A stretch of 64,000 nucleotides of DNA from Foliamicus sp965115835. GTDB taxonomy: Bacteria; Pseudomonadota; Gammaproteobacteria; Steroidobacterales; Foliamicaceae. Both the position numbers and the translations under genes were made by a program. Under the pieces are notes generated by a model. It saw only the letters and a list, made by a program, of their open reading frames with translations, was not told where the DNA came from and ran no database searches. The stretch lies in NCBI GenBank assembly GCA_965115835.1, contig OZ220471.1, positions 1,116,001-1,180,000 on the forward strand, written 5' to 3'. Shown piece after piece: positions 24,781-33,382 of the stretch (the first letter of the stretch is position 1; each line of letters starts with the position of its first letter).

Positions 24781-27209
24781 GGCTGTTTCCTTCCTTCCGG
24801 ATCCGATTGTTCCGCATAGCGCGCCAAGCGAAATCCTACATCGATGCGTTCTTTGTCGCCAGCTTCGCGAAACGCCCAGCGCAACTCCCGCAGCGTGCCG
24901 TGCAGCCAGCTCGATCCGCGAATGACGTACAGCCGTCCCTCCGCCGCGCCGCGCGGGTCCACCTCGGTGTCGGGATAGAGCGTGTCGGCGCCGTAAAAGT
25001 CGCCCGTCCATTCGGCAACGTTGCCGCCCAGATCGAAAAGTCCGGCCGGATTGGCCGGGAACGACCCCACCGGGGCGGTAAACGGAAAATTGTCGTTATA
25101 GGCGGTGACCACGGGGATTCCCAGGCCGCTGGCCGACTGGTCGGCGTAATTCCCGGAACGCGGCGCCGGCGGCATCCGCTCGCCCCACGGATAGCGCGAA
25201 TCGCCCGCCCCGCCGCCATGACGCGCCGCCCACACCCATTCCGCTTCCGTGGGCAGACGATAGCCGATGCCCGACTCATCGACCGGCTGCAGGCGACCTG
25301 CCCGACTGACGTACTGGAGCGGCAGGTTCTCCTGCGAGCTCAGCCAGTTGCAGAAGGCGGCCGCGGCCTGCCAATCGAGGTTCACCGCAGGACTGCTGTC
25401 CGCCGCCAGAGACCGGAAGCGTTCCGCGCCCGAGGTATGTGTGGGCCGGAATGCGCGAAACTCGCGGTTGGTCACCTCGGTGACGCCCAGGTAGTAGCGC
25501 CTGTCCAGCCGCACCCTGCGCCGAACCTCGTTATTGCGCCATCCCTGACTGCCGCGTTGCGATCCCATCTCGAACTCGCCGGGAAACAGCATGACCAGTT
25601 TCCCGCCCAGCGAGTTCTCGATCTCTCTCGGCTGCGCAGCCAACCACGCCTGAACGGGAGTCAGCATTTCCACAACGACTTCCTGGGGATACGCGGGCTG
25701 CGGAACAATTTCACGCGACACATCCACATAACCTTCCTGCTTCAGTTCGAGAAGGTGCCCGATGGACGGCAGCGCCAGTTCGAGCGGTGTTCGCCCGCTC
25801 TCCCGGCCGTTGACAAATACCGCGACTCCGGCAGGAAGACTCACCACACGAACCTTGCCGAGGCGCGGCTCCAGGCGAACATCCAGCGTGTACTTCTCGC
25901 CCCGTCCCAGCGTCACGGATCGTTCCTGCGATTCATGCCCGGCAAGAGACAGCAACACGCGATGCGCGCGGTCCGGGCTGACCTCCACCGTTGCCGGCGC
26001 GGCCCCCCGAAAGTCGCCGTCCACGGTAATGCTGGCGCCCGGCGGCTCGGTGGTAACGCGCAGCACTCCGGCAGCCGGCTGCAAACGAATGTCGGCCAGA
26101 GTTCGGTCCGCGCCTGCAACAACGGTCAACTCCTCGCGGTGGGTCGCAAATCCGGGCTTGGAAAAGGTCAGGATCTGCTTGCCGGAAAGCAGGTCCAATG
26201 TTGCCGGAGTAAGGCCCAACACCTCGCCCCCCGCACCGACCTCGGCCCCGGAAGGCGTGCTGCTCACGGAAATGGCCGCCCAGTCCGGTTCGAGCTCGGC
26301 GGAAAAGGACTCCCGCTCGCCGCCTCCCCGAACGGCCAACACGGTTCTCAGCGCCTTGTAGCGGGGCGCGGACACATCCATCGCATAGGTTCCCGGCGCC
26401 AGCCGGAATTCCTCTCCCGGCCCGAAGACGCCTTCGACGCCTTCCAGGGAAATCCGGGCGTCTTCCACGGCGTCCACCACTACGCGTGCGGGCAAAAGTT
26501 GCATGGCGAAGCGAAATTCCTCGCCGCCCGTGCCCAGCACCTCGATGGATTCGTCCAGCGGGTAGTAACGCGGCAACTCCGCCCGGACCCGATATTTTCC
26601 AGGCCACAACAGATAACGGCTTCCTGCATGAGGCGTGGGAAGAAAGGCCTCGACCCGGACTTTCGCGTCTTCAGGCTCCACCTCCACCAGCACGCCCCCG
26701 GCGGTAAACACGAACAGTGCGCACACCCCCAGGACGACCAGAGCCGCTCCCAGGACCGCGCGCAGCCACAACCGGCGCACATTCCGGCGCGCGCCTGCGG
26801 CGGTTCCCCGGGCGCGCCGCAGGGGAATGGACGCCGCGGACTCCTCCTCCGCGACAAGCTCCGGGGGGCGCGTATCCCAGGCCCGGGCCGAATAGCGCAC
26901 GACGAGCTTGAGCCCCTCGGGATCCAGCGACTCCACAGCCACTTCCACGCCGGCGATCGACAAGCGGTCGTCCGCCTTGAGCCAACGGGCGCCGGCGACT
27001 GCCTCGCCGTTCAATTGCAGCCCGGAGACGCCCGCGTAGCACTGCACCAGCGCCCGCCCTTCGAGGAGATTGATGCTGGCGGCCGGCGCCGCCGCAGTTG
27101 GGCCGGGAAGGCGGATATGGGCGCTGGCGCCGCTGCCCAGCAGCACCGGCAGTTCGTTCGCCTCCAGTTCGCGCTCGCCCTCGGGCAGCGCAATCACTAC
27201 CCGCGTCAT
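24777..27209 (-). CDS. FHA-like / PEGA / SUMF1-domain membrane protein
   Basis: 810 residues. An N-terminal FHA-like domain (~1-95: LPVLLGSGASAHIRL, LQLNGEAV) keeps the NG turn but lacks the usual Arg and Ser-x-x-His. A membrane helix (~150-172) follows. Three PEGA-type repeats (~315-520: STPSGAEVGAGG, TTEPPGASITVDG, SLPAGVAVFVNG) precede a SUMF1/FGE-like domain (~545-800: EFEMGSQRG, GYRLPTEAEWVWAAR, GGNVAEWTGDF, DVGFRLARY). The formylglycine-forming cysteines are absent from RGSSWLHGTLRELRWAF, so it is probably a binding or scaffold fold. ATGA overlaps link it to the kinase gene and to the next gene. Confidence 0.85.
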   Translation of the reverse strand: MTRVVIALPEGERELEANELPVLLGSGASAHIRLPGPTAAAPAASINLLEGRALVQCYAGVSGLQLNGEAVAGARWLKADDRLSIAGVEVAVESLDPEGLKLVVRYSARAWDTRPPELVAEEESAASIPLRRARGTAAGARRNVRRLWLRAVLGAALVVLGVCALFVFTAGGVLVEVEPEDAKVRVEAFLPTPHAGSRYLLWPGKYRVRAELPRYYPLDESIEVLGTGGEEFRFAMQLLPARVVVDAVEDARISLEGVEGVFGPGEEFRLAPGTYAMDVSAPRYKALRTVLAVRGGGERESFSAELEPDWAAISVSSTPSGAEVGAGGEVLGLTPATLDLLSGKQILTFSKPGFATHREELTVVAGADRTLADIRLQPAAGVLRVTTEPPGASITVDGDFRGAAPATVEVSPDRAHRVLLSLAGHESQERSVTLGRGEKYTLDVRLEPRLGKVRVVSLPAGVAVFVNGRESGRTPLELALPSIGHLLELKQEGYVDVSREIVPQPAYPQEVVVEMLTPVQAWLAAQPREIENSLGGKLVMLFPGEFEMGSQRGSQGWRNNEVRRRVRLDRRYYLGVTEVTNREFRAFRPTHTSGAERFRSLAADSSPAVNLDWQAAAAFCNWLSSQENLPLQYVSRAGRLQPVDESGIGYRLPTEAEWVWAARHGGGAGDSRYPWGERMPPAPRSGNYADQSASGLGIPVVTAYNDNFPFTAPVGSFPANPAGLFDLGGNVAEWTGDFYGADTLYPDTEVDPRGAAEGRLYVIRGSSWLHGTLRELRWAFREAGDKERIDVGFRLARYAEQSDPEGRKQP

Positions 27210-29509
27210 CAGATAGGTTGTGTGCAGATCAGAACCACGGGAGCGGACAAGCCTTGCGGAGGCACGACAAATTCCCGGCGCACATCCCGGAACCCGTCGC
27301 GTTGGCCAACCGCCGTGTAGGCGCCGGGCCTTAACTCGAGGACCCGATCACTGAAGCTTCCCAACCGGCCCACGTGAAAAATCGTGACCTTGGTGAAACC
27401 ATCGGACTGCAAACGCACCGGCGCGGGCGTGGCGGCCACCGTCAGGACCCGGTCCAGGCGCTCGATCTGACCGTTCAGTCGGGGGCCGGGCTCGGCAATG
27501 CTGCCGGCTTGTTCCAACAGCCCCCGGCCCTGCTCCCAGGCGTCGTTGCGATTCAGCCCCTGCGCATTGGCAATGGTCTGTTCCAGGGCATCGTCCAGGC
27601 GCGCCCGGCTCTCCGCCTCGGCCAAACCCTGCCGGGCGGAAACGATGCTGGCCTCGATCTTGAGCATTTCACGGTAGTGGTTCGCCACGGAACGCCACTC
27701 TTCGCGAAAACGGGCGGCTACCGCCGCTGCCTGCAATTCCGCCAGCCGCTGGCCTCTTTCCTCCAGTTGCAGGGCAGCCAGAGCCTCCACCGGCGCCGGA
27801 TCGTCGGGACGTTGTCTGTTGGCCGCCTCGAAGGCCTCGCGGGCGGCGGCGAGATCGCCCTCCCCCATGGCTGTGTGCCCGCGTGACATCCGGGAACCGA
27901 ACAGGCGGGCCTCGAGGTCCGCGTTGACCGCCGCCAGGGCCTGACGGGCGGACTGCCGCATGGGATCCAGTTTCAGCACTTGCCGCCAGGCGTCGCGCTG
28001 CGCCTCGAGACGGCCTTCGCGGGCAAGCGCGCGCGCTTCGTCCACCGCCTGCATGATTTCCGGCAGTTTTGCAGCTCTTCGCCGGGCTGTCTCAACATCC
28101 GGGTCGGCTTCTCCCAGGAGAATGCCTGCCTTCTCCAGTTCGGCCAGGGCAACAGCCTGATCGCCGCTTTCCAAGGCCTCCTGCGCCGCTTCCAGAGCCT
28201 TTTGGCCAATGTCCGGCGCTTGCTCGCGCAACGGACGCAGCAAATCCGCAACCTTGCGGTAGCGGGCCTGCGCATCGGGATATTCACGCTTTCGATAGTG
28301 TTCGTCGGCCGCCTGCTCCTGCGCAAGGGCCTGTTCCCACACCCCGCCCGACCACAGCGACGGCTGCAGGGACGCCAGATAGTTCCGGTCCCTGAGCATG
28401 TCGCCCATGGTCACATCCGCGGCATTGCGCTGCGCCTTCAGCAATTCCAGGTCTACCTTTGGCGGCTCGGCCTGCGGAACTGTTGCCCGGGGGAGCGGCC
28501 GGGCAGCGGCCCTGTCCTGCGCAAGACGGGGAAGAAAGGCAAACAATGCCACGGCCACCGCCAGCATCAAGCCTCCCAGGGCGTACGCCAGACCCGCCGG
28601 TACGCCGCGCCGCTGTTGCAGAGTGGCAGGTTGCCCGCCGTTCGCGGCCCGAGTCCGGGCGACAATCGCCGCACTCGGCGCCGGCTCCGCCGGGGAGTCC
28701 TTGAGTATCTCCTCCAATGTGCTGCGCACGGCCTGAAGCGTCACCGGACGCCGGGAAGCGTCCGACGCGAGCATCGACAAGGTCAATTCGCCCAGGGCTT
28801 CGGGCAGGCGCGGCATTCCGGGGGGCGCCGCGAGCGGTTCGATCTTCCCCACCCAAACACATTCTTGGTCGAGGTGCGTGGCGTCCGGCGGGCGGCCGCA
28901 AAACTGCTGGTGAAAAATACCGCCCAAGGCATAGATGTCATCGCCGGGTTCGGCAGGCTGGCCGTCGAGAAGCTGCGGGCTCATATAGGTAAACGAACCC
29001 CCGGGTCGCCGGATGCGGTCGTCCCCGGCGGCATCGCGGACCCGCGCGGCGCCGAAATCGGTCAAGCGCGCCGCTCCGTGTTCATCCAGCAGGATATTCT
29101 CCGGCTTGAGGTCGCCATGCGCCACGCCCTTGCGGTGCGCGTACGCCAATGCATCGCAGATGGGCAAGAGCCGCCTTGCGCTCTCGCCCCAAGGCCGGCT
29201 TGCGCTTTCCCCCAGATGGCCTCCGGGCATCACCGGCATCGTGAAGAAAGCCCCGCCCTCGTCCGGGAAGAATTCCTCGGGACGCAAGATGTCCGGGTGA
29301 ACCAGCGACTGCGCGATGGAAAACTCGCGCCGGAACAGTTCCTGGCGCGCGGGATCGCGCGCGAACTCGCCCGCCAGCCTCTTCAGGGCCACCTCACGCG
29401 CCTGGGAAATATCCTCGGCCAGCCACACTTCGCCCAACCCGCCCTTGCCGAGCAGGCGCAAACACCGAAATCGGGACGCCAGCAGTTGGCCCTCGCGAGG
29501 CGGGTTCAT
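27209..29509 (-). CDS. Transmembrane serine/threonine protein kinase
   Basis: 766 residues. Hanks-type kinase at ~14-270: GKGGLGEV loop (21-28), K43 in VALK, H131-G-D catalytic loop in HGDLKPEN (Arg of HRD replaced by Gly), DFG 151-153, and YMSPQLL for the APE region. Membrane helix ~304-326. A long Ala/Glu/Arg-rich helical external part (~390-720) with TPR-like spacing, then a beta-rich end resembling PEGA (PGAYTAVGQRDGFRDVRREF). ATG 29509; the TGA overlaps the next ATG. Operon partners suggest envelope phosphosignalling, like PpkA with TagR in type VI systems, but no T6SS gene is here. Confidence 0.9.
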   Translation of the reverse strand: MNPPREGQLLASRFRCLRLLGKGGLGEVWLAEDISQAREVALKRLAGEFARDPARQELFRREFSIAQSLVHPDILRPEEFFPDEGGAFFTMPVMPGGHLGESASRPWGESARRLLPICDALAYAHRKGVAHGDLKPENILLDEHGAARLTDFGAARVRDAAGDDRIRRPGGSFTYMSPQLLDGQPAEPGDDIYALGGIFHQQFCGRPPDATHLDQECVWVGKIEPLAAPPGMPRLPEALGELTLSMLASDASRRPVTLQAVRSTLEEILKDSPAEPAPSAAIVARTRAANGGQPATLQQRRGVPAGLAYALGGLMLAVAVALFAFLPRLAQDRAAARPLPRATVPQAEPPKVDLELLKAQRNAADVTMGDMLRDRNYLASLQPSLWSGGVWEQALAQEQAADEHYRKREYPDAQARYRKVADLLRPLREQAPDIGQKALEAAQEALESGDQAVALAELEKAGILLGEADPDVETARRRAAKLPEIMQAVDEARALAREGRLEAQRDAWRQVLKLDPMRQSARQALAAVNADLEARLFGSRMSRGHTAMGEGDLAAAREAFEAANRQRPDDPAPVEALAALQLEERGQRLAELQAAAVAARFREEWRSVANHYREMLKIEASIVSARQGLAEAESRARLDDALEQTIANAQGLNRNDAWEQGRGLLEQAGSIAEPGPRLNGQIERLDRVLTVAATPAPVRLQSDGFTKVTIFHVGRLGSFSDRVLELRPGAYTAVGQRDGFRDVRREFVVPPQGLSAPVVLICTQPI

Positions 29510-29577
29510 GGTTTTGTTGCGAAGCTGGGGTTTCCTGCCTTCAGGAACGCGGCAGGGAAGTTCCCTTCGGGATTCCC

Positions 29578-30792
29578 TTACGAGCCTTCCTCGACCGGCG
29601 GCTCGATTTCGCCCGTCTCGCGAGCGTAGATTTCACGCAGCAGGCGGCGCCATTCCCGAAACCGTTCCTCTGCGGATCCGGTCAGCCGCCGGGTCTGGCC
29701 CTCCAGTTCCACCACCATGGGCTCGGCCTCGGCATCGAAGGATTCACCTGCCTCCCGCAGGGTCTCCGCATGCAGCTTGGCTTCCTCGCGGTCACTCAGC
29801 CCGGACTGTATGCCCATGATGCCAGCCTGCACCATCGTGCCGGTAACCGCCGCCTTGTCGCCGCCGGCGGATTCGTAGGCAATCGCACCGAGAATTCCCA
29901 GCACGCCCAGCAGCATGCGGGTGTTCGCCGCCCCGCGCATCTCCTCGTAACTCATGCGCCCTTCGCGCGCCGTGCCCCGCCAGTCGGTATAGGGCGCGCG
30001 CAAGCCGTTGTACAAGTTCGCGTAGTGCTCGTTTATGGCGTCGATCAGCGCGTATTCGCGCTCGCGCACCGCGCGCATCCGGCTTACCATCGGCTCGTCC
30101 GCCGCCGGAAGCCGCCGGAGTTGATACTGGCCGTCCTTGTCCCACGCCAGATAGCCATCGAACGCCTGCGGCGCCAGGCTCTTTCCGTAACGCAGATCGC
30201 CGACATCCCGAATCCGCTGCAACTCCGCAGCGCCAAGCTGGGCGCGAAACTGCAGCAGGTCGTTGGCGATCTGGTTATAAACGTTTTCGTAGGGGTCCCG
30301 AGGGAGATTGCTACTTTGATGGGGGGCGACATAAGCCATTTCGCTCACCATCATTTCGTAGCTCTTGTTGAACCACTCGCGGGCGGAAGAGTCCCAGGCG
30401 GCCACCCGCAACTTCACGCTGTAGCCGTCCGACGCTTCGATCCGCCCCGATACCACGAGATCCACAATCGGGCTGAACTCGGGCAATACGCTCACCGCAC
30501 CCCAGTAGCCCGACGCTTCCAGTCTGGTCTTGAGGTGATAGGGCATCAAGCGCGCCTCGGCGCGGCGGATTTCCGGAAAGATCCATTTTTCGTGGAGCTG
30601 CTGGTCGCTGGCGTCTTCCGGAAGACCTGCGTCGAACACCAATATGCCCACATTGAGCAATGCTTCCCGGGCAATGTCCGTTTCCGCACGCTCCAGCTTG
30701 ACCTCGGTGTACTGGACTTCGCGAGTCGATGTGCAGGCCGCCAGCAACACCGTGCAAGCGACCAGCCCCAACAATCGGTTGATCCTGTTCAC
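29578..30792 (-). CDS. Lipoprotein of the kinase operon, unknown family
   Basis: 404 residues. Signal and lipobox GLVACTVLLAACTS (Cys about residue 20). The mature part is mixed alpha/beta (VLPEFSPIVDLVVSGRIEAS, WFNKSYEMMVSEMAY), then helical, with a hydrophobic Gly-rich segment near 290-330 (MLLGVLGILGAIAYESAGG). GTG 30792 is chosen because it overlaps the TGA of the upstream gene (GTGA) and starts just before the signal sequence. Resembles hypothetical lipoproteins that accompany envelope kinases; the role as sensor or anchor is inference. Confidence 0.75.
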   Translation of the reverse strand: MNRINRLLGLVACTVLLAACTSTREVQYTEVKLERAETDIAREALLNVGILVFDAGLPEDASDQQLHEKWIFPEIRRAEARLMPYHLKTRLEASGYWGAVSVLPEFSPIVDLVVSGRIEASDGYSVKLRVAAWDSSAREWFNKSYEMMVSEMAYVAPHQSSNLPRDPYENVYNQIANDLLQFRAQLGAAELQRIRDVGDLRYGKSLAPQAFDGYLAWDKDGQYQLRRLPAADEPMVSRMRAVREREYALIDAINEHYANLYNGLRAPYTDWRGTAREGRMSYEEMRGAANTRMLLGVLGILGAIAYESAGGDKAAVTGTMVQAGIMGIQSGLSDREEAKLHAETLREAGESFDAEAEPMVVELEGQTRRLTGSAEERFREWRRLLREIYARETGEIEPPVEEGS

Positions 30793-32228
30793 TTCGCCTT
30801 GATTCCCATGTGCTTGCGATACTCGTCCCAAAGCGCCTTGCGAAGGCGCGGATCCTCTTCCTGTTCCGCCGCTTCGCGAATCTGCCGCGCCACCTGATCT
30901 TCCCTGCCCGACGCCTTGGCGATATCTTCAGGAATCTCGACCTTGGAAGCGGGCTGATCTCCATTTCCAGGGCTCCCCCCGCCCTCACCGGAGGACATGC
31001 CGCCGCCGTTGTTTCCTCCGCCGCCCTGGCCGCTGCCGGAGTTCCTTCCGCCATCCTGACCGGCGTCGTTGCCCGCTCCCATGCCTCCGTCTCCCCCGCC
31101 GCCCGACATGCTGGGAATGATCACCATGGGGCCGTCGGAGCCTCCGGGGCCGCCGGAAGTTCCAGCCATGCCGCCCGCACTGCCTGCGCCGGCGGCCGTT
31201 CCCTGACCGGAGGAAGCCATCGCGCCGCGCTCGCGAGCGATTTCGCGATCGTATCCCTCCATGGATTCACGCAGAACGCCCTCGAGGTCGCCGCCACTGC
31301 CGGAAGCGCCAGCGCCGCTCGCCCCGCCTGCTTGCCCGCCGCCAATGCCGCCGCCGGTTCCCACGGAACCCTGCGTACCGCCGCGAGAACCCGACGCGCC
31401 GCCGACCGAACCCGGAAGACCGCCGCCGCGGGAACCCGACGCGCCGCCGACCGAACCCGGAAGACCGCTGCCGCGAGAACCCGACGCACCGCCGACCGAA
31501 CCCGGAAGACCGCCGCTGCGAGAACCCGACGCGCCGCCGACCGAACCCGGAAGACCGCTGCCGCGAGAACCCGACGCGCCGCCGCCAGAACCCGGAAGAC
31601 CGCTGCCGCGAGAACCCGACGCACCGCCGACCGAACCCGGAAGACCGCCGCCGCGGGAACCCGACGCGCCGCCGACCGAACCCGGAAGACCGCTGCCGCG
31701 AGAACCCGACGCGCCGCCGCCAGAACCCGGAAGACCGCTGCCGCGAGAACCCGACGCGCCGCCGCCCGAACCCGGAAGACCGCCGCCGCGGGAACCCGAC
31801 GCGCCGCCGACCGAACCCGGAAGACCGCCGCTGCGAGAACCCGACGCGCCGCCGACCGAACCCGGAAGACCGCCGCTGCGAGAACCCGACGCGCCGCCGA
31901 CCGAACCCGGAAGACCGCCGCTGCGAGAACCCGACGCGCCGCCGACCGAACCCGGAAGACCGCCGCTGCGAGAACCCGACGCGCCGCCGACCGAACCCGG
32001 AAGACCGCTGCCGCGAGAACCCGACGCGCCGCCGCCAGAACCCGGAAGACCGCCGCTGCGAGAACCCGACGCGCCGCCGGAGGCGCCGGAACTCCCTCCG
32101 GGCGACGGCATGGACACCGGGGGGCCGCCCGACGGGGAGGACACGCCGCCGGTAGTCTGACAACCTGCGGAAAACAGCGCAAGCGTGAACGCCAGGAAAA
32201 CACTCGAAACGCCAATGACCGGTTTCAT
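30789..32228 (-). CDS. Repeat-rich lipoprotein heading the kinase operon
   Basis: 479 residues. Lipobox LALFSAGC (Cys23). Then ~15 tandem 15-residue units of the form GGASGSR(S/G)(G/S)GLPGS(V/G), residues ~50-281. A further Gly/Ser-rich disordered region follows, and a charged helical C-terminus (EIPEDIAKASGREDQVARQI) is the only ordered-looking part. Such length suggests a flexible tether from the outer membrane. The C-terminus would carry the function. The GTGA overlap with the next gene indicates coupling. It is the first gene of the run, so the operon promoter should lie at 32229-32311. Confidence 0.8.
   Translation of the reverse strand: MKPVIGVSSVFLAFTLALFSAGCQTTGGVSSPSGGPPVSMPSPGGSSGASGGASGSRSGGLPGSGGGASGSRGSGLPGSVGGASGSRSGGLPGSVGGASGSRSGGLPGSVGGASGSRSGGLPGSVGGASGSRSGGLPGSVGGASGSRGGGLPGSGGGASGSRGSGLPGSGGGASGSRGSGLPGSVGGASGSRGGGLPGSVGGASGSRGSGLPGSGGGASGSRGSGLPGSVGGASGSRSGGLPGSVGGASGSRGSGLPGSVGGASGSRGGGLPGSVGGASGSRGGTQGSVGTGGGIGGGQAGGASGAGASGSGGDLEGVLRESMEGYDREIARERGAMASSGQGTAAGAGSAGGMAGTSGGPGGSDGPMVIIPSMSGGGGDGGMGAGNDAGQDGGRNSGSGQGGGGNNGGGMSSGEGGGSPGNGDQPASKVEIPEDIAKASGREDQVARQIREAAEQEEDPRLRKALWDEYRKHMGIKAK
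31387..32079. repeat. Tandem 45-bp repeat inside the lipoprotein gene
   Basis: The period is exactly 45 bases, ~15.4 copies, each encoding one 15-residue unit. Copies differ at a few fixed positions (CGCGAG or CGGGAA; ACCGAA, CAGAA or CCGAA), so blocks of identical units can be recognised. It keeps long frames open on both strands, which are shadows. Expected to vary in copy number between strains. Confidence 0.95.
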
Positions 32229-32311
32229 TTCGATGAACCTAATCGAACTCTATGGAACCAAGCATACCACCGTCCCCGAAAGGCGAGGCCTTGCCTGTGT
32301 GGATGCGCGAA

Positions 32312-32503
32312 TCAGCTCTCGCGTCGCTTCTTGTACTCCTCGTAATTCAGGCGGCCGGAGCGAACCGCAGGAGGATAGTGACCGTATCTCTCCTGTTCGC
32401 GCTCCTTCAGGTGCCGTTTGGCGAGCCAGGTAAACAGGTTGAACAGCCCGGCAATAACCAATGCGACAAGCAGGCCGATGTTGTCGAGAAGGAAGCTGTA
32501 CAT
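32312..32503 (-). CDS. Small membrane protein (63 aa)
   Basis: MYSFLLDNIGLLVALVIAGL gives one N-terminal membrane helix; a basic, Tyr-rich soluble tail follows (LAKRHLKEREQERYGHYPP, YEEYKKRRES). ATG 32503 is preferred; an upstream TTG at 32548 would add 15 less likely residues. The ribosome site is weak. It lies 84 bases upstream of the kinase operon in the same direction and may share its promoter. Function unknown. Confidence 0.55.
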   Translation of the reverse strand: MYSFLLDNIGLLVALVIAGLFNLFTWLAKRHLKEREQERYGHYPPAVRSGRLNYEEYKKRRES

Positions 32504-32619
32504 TGTCGCAAACCCAAGCGCTTCGCAAAACCCGAAGGGCGTTTCCAACGCCTTTATTTTACGCAGAATGCGGTAGTACTATCAAAGCCATGATTCCGTC
32601 GGTCCTGCATCGGAAATAA

Positions 32620-33138
32620 ATGCGCACACGCTACCGGAACCTGCTGGTCGCCGCTTTTCTGGCAGGCGTTCTCGTTCTCGTGTGGCGCCTCCAGGGCAGC
32701 GAAGCCACCACCACGATCCTGCTGCTGACATCCGCCGAACGCCAAAAAGGCGATTCGGCGTCCCTGAGCGCCGCCGGACTGGCCCGCTCCGAATCCCTGA
32801 GCCGTCTGGCGGGAAACCTTGCCGCCCCGGACCAACTCGCCGCGATCCTGAGTGCCGGCGGCGAGCCCGAGCGTGAGACCGTCCGCATGCTGGCCAAACG
32901 GCTTGAAAGACCGATTTCCGATGTGTTGATCGAGGATCCTGCCGCCTTCGCCCGGGGGCTCGCAAGGCGATATCGCGGCAAGGTCGTGGTGATTGTGGCC
33001 AGCACCAGTCTGGCAGCAGCCCTGCTGGCGGAACTGGACGGCGCTGCGCTGGAACGGGCCCAGTTCGGACCGGGCCGCCTTCACCTTGTCAACCTGCCTT
33101 CCTTCGGCCAGCCGCGCACTCTGGCGCTCAACTACTGA
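32620..33138 (+). CDS. Histidine-phosphatase-like protein without catalytic histidines
   Basis: 172 residues: an N-terminal anchor (NLLVAAFLAGVLVLVWRL), then a pattern of the phosphoglycerate-mutase/SixA superfamily. ILLLTSAERQKGD stands where members have vRHAE, followed by SLSAAGLARSESLSRL, and VVIVASTSLAAALLAELDG where members have vgHs.t..ll..L. Both catalytic His and the following Arg-His pair are replaced (TS, STS). The fold seems kept but the activity should be lost, giving a pseudophosphatase. The family call is by pattern. It is divergent from the small membrane protein gene. Confidence 0.6.
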   Translation: MRTRYRNLLVAAFLAGVLVLVWRLQGSEATTTILLLTSAERQKGDSASLSAAGLARSESLSRLAGNLAAPDQLAAILSAGGEPERETVRMLAKRLERPISDVLIEDPAAFARGLARRYRGKVVVIVASTSLAAALLAELDGAALERAQFGPGRLHLVNLPSFGQPRTLALNY

Positions 33139-33382
33139 ACGCCGGATCACACGCCACGGCAGTCCGAACGCGCCTGAACGACAACCATGGCGGCCCTGCC
33201 GCCGTCTTTCCGGGGATTTCGCACCCCCGGGCGCGGGCTTCATTCCACCTCGTTGCCAGCCGCGAGCAAGGCGCCGCGAGAGAGGCGGCCAGCGCTCGTG
33301 CAGCGAGGTCGCCGCAGCGCTTCGGCCGACAAGGCAGCGCCCTGCTCGCCAGCAGGACCCAACATGGCTTTCGCTGTACTGC
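33139..33382. other. Intergenic region between convergent genes, nothing recognised
   Basis: 244 GC-rich bases between the pseudophosphatase stop and the receptor stop. No gene and no hairpin with a T-run is apparent. Confidence 0.5.

Noticed and set aside
24807..27320. Plus-strand frame of ~840 codons opposite the FHA/PEGA/SUMF1 gene
   Set aside because: No domain signature, while the minus strand has clear PEGA and SUMF1 motifs. The same holds for 27980-29629 opposite the kinase.
31387..32079. CRISPR-like periodic repeat
   Set aside because: Units are contiguous 45-bp coding repeats with no unique spacers.
24439..32228. Type VI secretion locus
   Set aside because: Kinase, SUMF1 and FHA-like parts are present, but no Tss core gene (VipA/B, TssK, ClpV, Hcp, VgrG) lies in the window.
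30810..32345. Long frames opposite the Gly-rich lipoprotein (also 31121-32215, 31261-32160, 31267-32163)
   Set aside because: Created by the 45-bp repeat, which has no stops in several frames; only one frame has a lipobox and operon overlaps.
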